Shown here piece after piece: positions 55,879 through 64,000 of a stretch of 64,000 nucleotides of DNA; positions within the stretch are counted from its first letter, which is position 1; every line of letters begins with the position of its first letter. The notes under the pieces are model-generated. The model was not told where the DNA came from. It saw nothing but the letters and a program-made list of their open reading frames with translations, and did not search any database. The stretch spans positions 62,001-126,000 of the forward strand of contig JAIQDT010003821.1 in NCBI GenBank assembly GCA_021521415.1, given 5' to 3'. The position numbers were made by a program, and so were the translations under genes. Source of the DNA: Bidens hawaiensis (lineage: Eukaryota; Streptophyta; Magnoliopsida; Asterales; Asteraceae).

Positions 55879-57076
55879 TAAATTAAAAAACCAATTTTAT
55901 AGTAAAAAAAAGTAAACGGGTCTTGGGTCTCATCAAACCATAAGTATATTATTAACTTTCATAAATATTATTTATAATTAAAAAAAACCAATTTTATAGT
56001 AAAAAAATAAACGGGTCTTTGGTCTCATCAAAACCATATAGCTTTTAAACCGAGTTATAGCATCTCATTTATTTGTGAAACAATTTATTATCAAACCATA
56101 AATATATTATTAACTTTCATACAAAAATCCTACGTGTCGCGATGTGGTCGCTCCCCCTTTTTTGTAGTCACCGGATTTGCTTGATTTTTAAATGGAGGAT
56201 TCTCATGAATTTGACCCGAATTCACGGGTATGGGTCTTATCAAACCCAGATATTCCTCAACGGGTTATAACATCTCATTAAATTAAAAACTAATCTCACC
56301 AAATATTTGATATAAAAATCCTATAAAGTAGGCTAATTTTATAGTAAAAAAATAAACGGGTTTTGGGTCTCATCAAACCCATATAGTCTTTAAACCGGGT
56401 TATAACATCTCATTTATTTGTAAAACAATTTATCATCAAATCATAAGTATATTATGAACTTTAATACAATAAAAAAATAAAAATTCAAAAAATAAATAAA
56501 TATTAGAAACGGATAATATAAAGCAACCCCCCGTAATACGAGGGGATAAAAACTAGTAATATATATAAACGAAAACCCAAAAATCCTATGTTTCGCGATG
56601 TGGTCGCTCTCCCTTTCTTGGAGTCACCAGATTTGCTTGATTTTTAAATGGAGACTTCTCATACATTTGACCCAAATTCACGGTTATGGGTCTTATCAAA
56701 CCCATATATTTCTTAAACGGGTTATAACATCTCATTAAATTAAAAACTAATCTCACCAAATATTTTATTTGAAAATCCTATAAAGTAGGGATATACCTAA
56801 AATTAATATCTGATTTATTTTAAAAAAAGTTATATATTATTTATAATTAAAAACCAATTTTATAGTAAAAAAAATAAACGGGTCTAGGGTCTCATCAAAT
56901 CCATATAGCTTTTAAGCCGGGTTATAACATCTCATTTATTTATGAAACAATTTATCATCAAACCATAAGTATATTATTAACTTTCATACAATAAAAAAAT
57001 AAAAATTCATAAAATAAATAAATATTATAAACAAATAAGATAAAACAACCCCCGTAATACGGGAGATAAAAACTAG
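55576..57076 (+). mobile_element. Array of three Helitron-like units (plus)
   Basis: Units start near 55576, 56119 and 56566 with a CAAAAATCCTA.GT...GTGGTCGCTC block. The second and third end in a CCCC...GGGG-type hairpin (56527-56545; 57050-57063) and ATAAAAACTAGT (CTAG 56553-56556, 57073-57076). The first unit lacks its 3' end. Inverted relatives flank the left side of the Tat element. Confidence 0.6.
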
Positions 57077-57103
57077 TGTATATATATATATTGTATGTAT
57101 TTT

Positions 57104-57896
57104 CAGGTGAATGGTGGCATGCCGATAGTGGTTGTGAAGCAGGCCAATGCTTTAGGCCTACCTCCAAATATGTCCGATGCTCACACGATCAATGGAAAAC
57201 CCGGCCCACCATCCCGTGTTCTGAAAAACATACGCAGTTGTCATATAGGGTTTATTAGAGGCGTCACCCTTGTTATATAGGGTTTATTAGAGGTGTCACC
57301 CGTGTCATACTGAATTGTTAAGCCACCATATTTTTATACGTCTTATAAAAACACTAACATACACACATTTAAAATCGTGTCATACATAGGTAATAGTTAA
57401 GTTGTAAACGTGTTATTTGACTGAGTGAGATGTAAAACGTTGTGTTAAACTTGTCATAAACGGGTTAGTGGGCCTGAGTGTTCACTTTAATAAGTTGGTC
57501 ATAAACGGGTTAGTAATCTGTTTAACTAAACATATCAACTTAAACAAAAATCATTTAATTGAATAAAAACATGTCCAGCTTTTAAACGAGTAGATATGCA
57601 AACCCAAAATATGATTATTTTTATGTCGTGTACGTGTGTTGGACACCTAATAGACTAATAGTTATTACTAGCATTTTATCTAATTAATACATAAAAAGAA
57701 TTATAACATTATTTTTTTTATAATATATGTCTTCATATACATTTCAGGTACTTTTGCAATGGAAGTAGAATAACGAACAAAATACCTTTTGAGAATTGTC
57801 AATGCTTCCCAACGAACTAAATGCCTTTTAAGAATTGTCAATGCTTCCCTCAACGACGAGCTATTTTTCGCCATTGATGGGCACAACATGACTTTG
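57104..57896 (+). pseudogene. Laccase (multicopper oxidase) remnant
   Basis: After an intron-like acceptor (TATTTTCAG ending at 57105) the plus strand reads GEWWHAD in one frame, QANALGLPPNMSDAHTINGKPGP in the next, then PCSEKHT back in the first. This is the laccase second-cupredoxin entry with two frameshifts. It resumes after about 510 bp of foreign sequence at 57750 with AMEVE, a TAA stop, then KYLLRIVNAS and LNDELFFAIDGHNMTL. A 39-bp in-frame duplication repeats RIVNAS. Laccases oxidise monolignols in the cell wall; this copy is a fragment lacking most copper ligands. Confidence 0.8.
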
Positions 57897-58911
57897 AATC
57901 CTATTGTAGCGATTAGTATGGATTCACAAGATCAATTTAACAAGGGAAATCATAACGAGATGCAGTTGTGCTTGAGATGATCGGCTTTGAAGGCCGAACA
58001 CTAGTGCATAAATTTGTGTTTTTGAAATGTTTGGTTTTGACTTTAGTTAACAAAGTTTCAACTCAAATGGTGTTTTGACTTTACTTAGCTGTTAGGCTCT
58101 TGTTTTGACTTCATTTAGTCATTACATTTGTTGTTTAATCTTTAGCTTCAAATGCTTAAACTTAAGATTTTGCGTGTTTTTGTTTTAAGTTGACCCATCC
58201 TAACCAGTATCAAAATGATTGTTTTTAGATGAACCTTTCTGATCCAGACCCGTTTTAACTCAAACTCGTTTTAAAAAGTTATATATTACAAATTGATTTT
58301 AGAAGCCGTCTTGACCCTAACCCGTTTTATAAAAATTTATTACAGACTGATTTAGCAAAAAAATATAATAAGACAAAATAGGTAATAGTTTTATTTTAGA
58401 AGAAAAATGTAATAAACCAAAATAGTTGGTAGTTAAAAGAACAAAATTTGCTAAGTAAAAGTTGCATAACTTAATGTTTTAAGGTTTTGTATGATACAAA
58501 TAAGTTGAATAACCATTGACATGTTTGCACTATGGTTTGCTAACAAACTGTTAGTTTGTCAATACTATAGAGTGAAATTATATTCATTTTGCCTTATATA
58601 AGTTACATAACTTGTGTTCAGATTATTTAAAAGATTTGTATGATACAAATAATGAAATAAACTTACACCAGTTTTGTATCATTACAAGTTAAAACTTTAA
58701 GGTGGGATATAAAACTTTGTTATAATTTAAATAGTTTCCTAACTTTTACACAAACATTTGAAAAGTTTGTGTCAAACAAACATTAAATAAATAAATAAAT
58801 AAATAAAAGTTGTATCCATGGTTATCGGGCTTGTTCAGGAAACGGGTTGTAAAACGGGTTTTTGTGGGTCCCGGGTCAACTCAAAAAGTTGACATTTTTT
58901 ACCCGACTCGC
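57897..58911. other. Intergenic, nothing recognised
   Basis: AT-rich. An (AATA)n tract lies at 58785-58806. No gene signature on either strand. Confidence 0.6.
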
Positions 58912-61900
58912 TAAAACTTGACTTTGCCACTGTGGTTTCAGTTTCCGCATCTAGACCATCTGAAAGGTCAAACTTCATCGAGTGATCAACAGTTTTTAAC
59001 AAACCAGCCGCCCCGTAATGGAAAGAACGACTAGGCCTTCCCTTCATTAGAAGACTATGGATGGAAAATCCGTTTAGTTTTCTTGGTCTTTAGGTTTATT
59101 AACCTTAATCTTATTAACGATACACCCAAAGTTTAAATTATAAAGTCAATTTGTTATTTATAGATAAAATTCATATTTATTGTTTTCCTAATATGTTGCA
59201 AATCACGTCCCTATAATTCAGCATTGTAATTGTATTTATTTGATGTTCTTGTAAATGAATTTTTAATTTCAATTGTCATCCTTTTATATGGTATCACGCC
59301 ACCCACCGATCCTCTCAAAAACCTAATACACAAACTGCCGCTTTCACTCTTCCATCTCAGGGCAAACAATTATATTTTTTCCGGTACGATGTCCACTACC
59401 AGCATCACAGCCTCTTCCACTATTGGCAAACAATTATGTGTTCCTTCTATATCTCGTAATATTATTTTCATATCTCGTTTATGTCTTGACAATAATATAT
59501 CAATTCAGTTTTTTTCTCTTAATTTTGTCATCAAAGAGTCCCACTCCCATCTCCCCCTCCTACGGGGAACAGCTAAACATGGAATTTACGAGATTCGTCC
59601 AAAATCGCCACCTCTAGTCTTTCATGTTCAACAAAATAAGTCTTCATTGTGGCATCATCGACTTGGACACCCGCATTTCCAAGTGCTACAACGTTTATCT
59701 TCTCTTGTTTCGTCAATTTCTCCTTTCAAAGACACGTGCAATTCTTGTTGCGTTAGTAAAACTTCCTTTTCATATTTCATCTATTACTTCACATGCACCT
59801 TTAGAAATTTTATTTTCGGATGCATGGTCGTCTCCCGTTCTTTCGTTTGATGGTTATAAATATTACATAATCTTTGTTGATCATTATACCAAATATACTT
59901 GGATTTATCCATTGAAAAAGAAATCCGATTCACTTCAAGTATTCATTAGCTTTCAGCGTCTTGTTGAAAATTATTTTCAATGCAAAATAAAACAGTTATT
60001 TTCTGACAATGGAGGCGAATTCATCAAACTTGCTTCTCATCTTGCATCTTGTGGCATATCTCATCTTACCTCCCCACCTCACACACCCGAACACAATGGC
60101 TACGCCGAAAGTCGACATCGTCACATAGTCGAAACGGGTCTTACCCTTCTATCCCATGCCAAAATGCCCCTTACATTTTGGCCTTTTGCCGTTACCACCG
60201 CCACTTACTTAATAAATCGTCTCCCCACTTCTACTCTACAAAATGATTCTCCTTACTTTCAATTATTCCAAAAATTACCAAATTATGATAAACTTCGTAG
60301 CTTTGGTTGCCTCTCTTATCCTTGGATCCGACCATACTCTTCTCACAAACTTCAACCTAAATCTAAGCCATGCATTTTTGTTGGCTACTCATCCACCCAA
60401 AGCGCCAATTATCTATTAGATCCCCAAACAAATAAAGTCTATATTTCCCGCCACATACATTTTGTGGAAACACATTACCCATACGAGATGCTATCCCAAA
60501 CATCCACTCCTCCACCCCCTAATCCGACGATTGGCTACCCCTCTCGGTTCATATTCATACCACCATCCAAACACCCACGGCTAACACAGTTCCAACAAAT
60601 ACCAACCACACCCAAAATTCCACACCTTCTACCCATATTAATACTCAAGCCCCACCTCCCACTGAACAACCCCCTACCTCACCTCATTCCACGGCTCACC
60701 CCCCCCCCCCCCCCCCCCCCCACCACAAATAACACTCAAACAATTCCCACTTTACAAATTCCAACCCATTCCTCCTCTGACCCAATTACTCAACCAGTCC
60801 ACACTTCACTTAATTGCACCCTACCCTCCTCCTCGGCTCACAATCAGACAACCCACACCACACAATCCCACCCTCTTGTTCAGCCCACTACTACACAAAC
60901 TGACCCTCCCACACAACCCATTCAAACCCGAATACGTAAGCCGAACCCCAAATATCATAATAAGAATTTTGTTCTTTATAATGTCTCTACCTCTCCTCCT
61001 TCTGAACCCGCAACTATCACTCAAGCCCTCAAACATCCATTTTGGCGTAAAGCTATGCAAGAGGAGTTTGATGCTCTAACTCGAAATGCTACTTGGTCTC
61101 TTGTTCCAGCCGAATCCGCACCCAACCTCGTTGGTTGAAAATGGGTTTTTCGGACCAAATTTAAACCGGATGGTACAGTTGACCGCATAAAAGCTCGTTT
61201 AGTAACTAAAGGATTCCACCAACGTCCCGGTCTCGACTATGTTGAAACTTTTTGTCCCGTCATTAAACCTGCCACTCTTCGACCTATCCTTTCTTTAGCT
61301 ACCTCTCACAATTGGTGTCTTCGCCAACTAGATATAAATAATGCCTTCTTACAAGGCACTTTAACTGAGGATGTTTTTATGTCTCAACCACCTGGCTTCA
61401 TCGATCCTTCACTCCCGAATCATGTTTGCAAATTAAAGAAGGCTATCTATGGCCTTCGACAAGCATCACGTGCTTGGTACGATGAGTTAAAATCATATCT
61501 CCTTTCGGTTGGCTTTAAACCTACCATCTCCGATCCCTCTCTCTTTGTCAATCGCATCACTAAATCTCCCATTTTTCTTCTAGTGTACGTTGACGACATC
61601 ATTGTTACCGGTCCCGACACCTCTCTAATTAATTGTTTCATTAACTCACTTTCCAAGCGTTTTTCTCTCAAAGATCTTGGCTCCCTCTCCTATTTTTTAG
61701 GTGTCGAAGTTATTCCCCATAAAAACGGTCTCTTCCTTTCTCAATCTAAATATATTCTTGATTTGTTAAATCGAGCTAACATGAGTGACTGTAAGCCGGC
61801 CTCTACCCCAATGTCCTTCTCGGATCGCCTCACCCCCACCGATGGCACACCTCTTCCCCTACCCACCCAATATCGTGCATTCGTTGGTGCTTTACAATAC

Positions 61901-62874
61901 TTATCTCTTACACGACCTGATGTTGCCTTCGCGGTTAACAAACTCTCTCAGTTTATGCACTCACCCACCAACATACACTGGGCTGCCCTCAAGAGATTAC
62001 TTCGTTATCTCCACGGTACATTTCATCATGGGTTATTTCTTAAAAATAATTCCCCACTACATCTCCATGCTTTCACCGATGCCGATTGGGCTAGCGACAG
62101 AACTACGTATCGAAGTACCACGGGTTATATTGTTTACCTAGGCTCCAATCCGATTGCTTGGACTTCTAAATGACAACCAACTTTGGCTAGATACTCCACC
62201 GAAGCCGAATTTCGAGCCGTGGCCTCCACCACAACAGAAGTCCAATGGATTATATCCCTCTTATCTGAGCTTGGTTACAAATCCACAGTCACCCCAACAA
62301 TATTCTGTGATAATTTGAGTGCCACACATTACTCGGCCAACCCGGTATTCTACTCGCGCATGAAACACCTAGCTCTTGATTTCCACTTTGTAAGGGAAAA
62401 AGTACAACAACGCACCATTCGTGTCACTCACATTTCCGGTGACGATCAACTTGCCGATGCTCTTACCAAACCACTATTAAAACCACGCTTTCACTATTAA
62501 AACTTGACTTTGCCACTGTGGTTTCAGTTTCCGCATCTAGACCATCTGAAAGGTCAAACTTCATCGAGTGATCAACAGTTTTTAACAAACCAGCCGCCCC
62601 GTAATGGAAAGAACGACTATGCCTTCCCTTCATTAGAAGACTATGGATGGGAAATCCGTTTAGTTTTCTTGGTCTTTAAGTTTATTAACCTTAATCTTAT
62701 TAACGATACACCCAAAGTTTAAATTATAAAGTCAATTTGTTATTTATAGATAAAATTCATATTTATTGTTTTCCTAATATGTTGCAAATCACGTCCCTAT
62801 AATTCAGCATTGTAATTGTATTTATTTGATGTTCTTGTAAATGAATTTTTAATTTCAATTGTCATCCTTTTATA
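58912..62874 (+). mobile_element. Ty1/copia element B, gag-deleted, with 377-bp direct repeats
   Basis: The 377-bp repeats 58912-59288 and 62498-62874 differ at about three positions by eye. The left one is followed immediately by a Met-tRNA type primer site TGGTATCACGCC (59289). The interior has integrase before RT, so it is copia. Repeat ends are TA...TA, not TG...CA. No purine tract precedes the right repeat, and I see no TSD. Confidence 0.85.
59288..62497 (+). pseudogene. Copia B polyprotein: pre-INT, INT, RT, RNase H
   Basis: A start-like MSTTSITASS (59391) is fused after ~13 codons to the pre-integrase region (CVPSISRN...WHHRLGHPHF), so most of gag and the protease are deleted at about 59425. 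The integrase core spans 59800-60480, with FSDNGGEF and an EHNGYAESRHRH block. A Pro/Thr linker contains a C homopolymer (about 60700-60720). RT from 61060 has an intact YVDD (about 61589). RNase H runs to 62500. Stops: TGA 61136-61138 and TGA 62171-62173, the latter probably from CGA. Frame changes lie near 59640 and 59760. Confidence 0.9.
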
Positions 62875-63142
62875 AATCTTGTATCATTGTGATCAGATTA
62901 ATAATAAATGACTTGTTGGAGACTCACGCGTTGCAACGACTCAAACTTTGTTATGTAAAGCAGATATTCAACACATTAGAAACTTATATAACGAAAATAA
63001 AGAAAGTGGTGTTTGTCTGTCGACTTCAAGGACCTGTCTTGACTCGTTAATCGTTATCGATTTTGACACACCATTCAAAATAATTTGAGTATATTCAAGG
63101 GTATACTCAAAAAAACACCTATATACAAAAAATTCAAGAATT
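62875..63142. other. Intergenic / 3' flank of the F-box pseudogene
   Basis: No gene or element signal seen. Confidence 0.5.
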
Positions 63143-64000
63143 TTAATTCCAGTTATACCATTCAAACCGGTAACTGTTCCAGGAATATTTATCATAATAA
63201 CTAAACATTCCCCATCGCCATGTCAACCCAGGCCAACGAGCCATGCACTTTGACATGAACATTTCAGATACACAACCATCAACATCACGATCTATGAGAA
63301 ACGAGACCTCTGACAAGCCGCCACATTGGTCCAACAAAGAAGCAACAAACGAAAAAGTCAACGACTGGTCAACCAATGTCAAATAAGACATTCCCCCTAT
63401 CCAAAATATCCTGACCTTCTAGTTCGGGAAAACCATGAACACCTTCGCTAGGCTTGGTTTTGAGTATTCATCAGCAGTGTCGAATTTTTCTGACTCCATA
63501 AGTGTCAAGTTTTCTACTGTTTTTGTGATCGGGAACTTTCAAAGTACGGAGCCAAGAACATAAGAGTCAAGCACAAGCGTTTTCAAATTCTCAAATTTTT
63601 TGACTGTTAACGTGCCGTATAAAGATCGAATGAAAAGATGAAAGTGAGATAACGTGGGAGCTTCAATACGTATTGCGTCAACAATGGAACATTTTACTTG
63701 AGTGTGATGAGGTTCGGGGCGATTAGAGTCAAAGTTGAAAGAAAAGCATCAGCTACATCCAAATGGCAGGCTTTGAGGTTGACAAGGCGGATCACGGGAT
63801 CTTTAACCTTTGAAGAATCTAGCAAGTTAAGAACTTGCAGATTCGGGAAACGCGTAATGATCTTGTTTAGGTCTTCGTCGTTTAATGTTGTATATTCGAG
63901 TGTCAAACTTGTTAGCATTGGCATTGGTTTCAAATTTTCGAGAGACATATATGCATGCTTGAGGTATAAGTCAACAAGATTATGACCTGCAAAATCACTT
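63143..64000 (-). pseudogene. F-box/LRR-repeat protein (At4g29420-like), 3' part, broken
   Basis: The minus strand enters from the right edge with leucine-rich repeats (LTSLTLEYTTLNDEDLNKI, FPNLQVLNL). A frameshift near 63697 is followed by a second LRR frame, a TGA near 63540 and a TAG near 63420, then an intact C-terminal part ending WRWGMF...at the stop 63143-63145. The C-terminus (DRDVDGCVSEM.MSKC...RWPGLTWRWGM) matches the F-box/LRR subfamily typified by Arabidopsis At4g29420, by recall. F-box proteins are SCF ubiquitin-ligase adaptors. The N-terminal F-box lies outside the window. With three breaks this is probably a pseudogene. Confidence 0.78.

Overview
This window looks like plant nuclear DNA. 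The genes are split by GT-AG introns, the base composition is AT-rich, and most of the sequence is retrotransposons nested inside one another. A eudicot is certain enough; Asteraceae is my guess, from the look of the element families, the P450 and the F-box gene. That guess is not proven by the sequence. I see no organellar, bacterial or viral-genome signature, no CRISPR array, and no rRNA or complete tRNA gene.

Layout. 1-13215: a tandem, recombined block of Ty3/gypsy chromovirus-type (Tekay-like) elements with two internal regions and a full 1.96-kb LTR. 13216-19657: a Ty1/copia element. Its 3' LTR is split by a 1.6-kb non-autonomous LTR element (18008-19634) on the opposite strand, with a perfect 5-bp target-site duplication (TSD). 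19984-24010: a degenerate repeat array, a 5'-truncated hAT transposase and a pogo/Emigrant-like element carrying a transposase tail. 24014-30472: Helitron-like ends, a 2.2-kb solo LTR (24505-26738), a Stowaway MITE, SINE-like pieces and one intact short Helitron. 30607-37462: the only long host gene, a minus-strand eight-exon P450 (CYP85 clan, CYP722-like). It has lost its heme-ligating Cys and its last exon, and a gag-protease-only copia derivative sits in intron 5. 37604-39615: a tandem duplication upstream of the P450, plus Helitrons. 39616-55489: one 15.9-kb Tat-lineage Ty3/gypsy element on the minus strand with both LTRs and a TATAT TSD. It is split by two solo LTRs (44070-46604 and 50990-54003) and carries an antisense, apparently spliced accessory gene. 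55490-57076: a TA tract and an array of Helitron-like units. 57104-57896: a laccase relic. 58912-62874: a young copia element with 377-bp direct repeats and no gag. 63143-64000: an F-box/LRR pseudogene running off the right edge.

Almost every coding frame is broken. Several breaks hit catalytic residues: copia RT YVDD to YVND, Tat protease DTG to DTW, Tat integrase first Asp to Tyr, and P450 heme Cys to Ser. Several nonsense changes are CGA to TGA, as expected from cytosine methylation followed by deamination. The signals I consider most worth a second look are: palindromes with 10-bp arms and a 3-nt loop that recur in the U3 of distinct LTRs; CACGTG arrays just upstream of the LTR TATA box; acidic leader ORFs in the Tekay-like element; the 272-aa non-gag/pol ORF in the small LTR element; and the spliced antisense gene in the Tat element.
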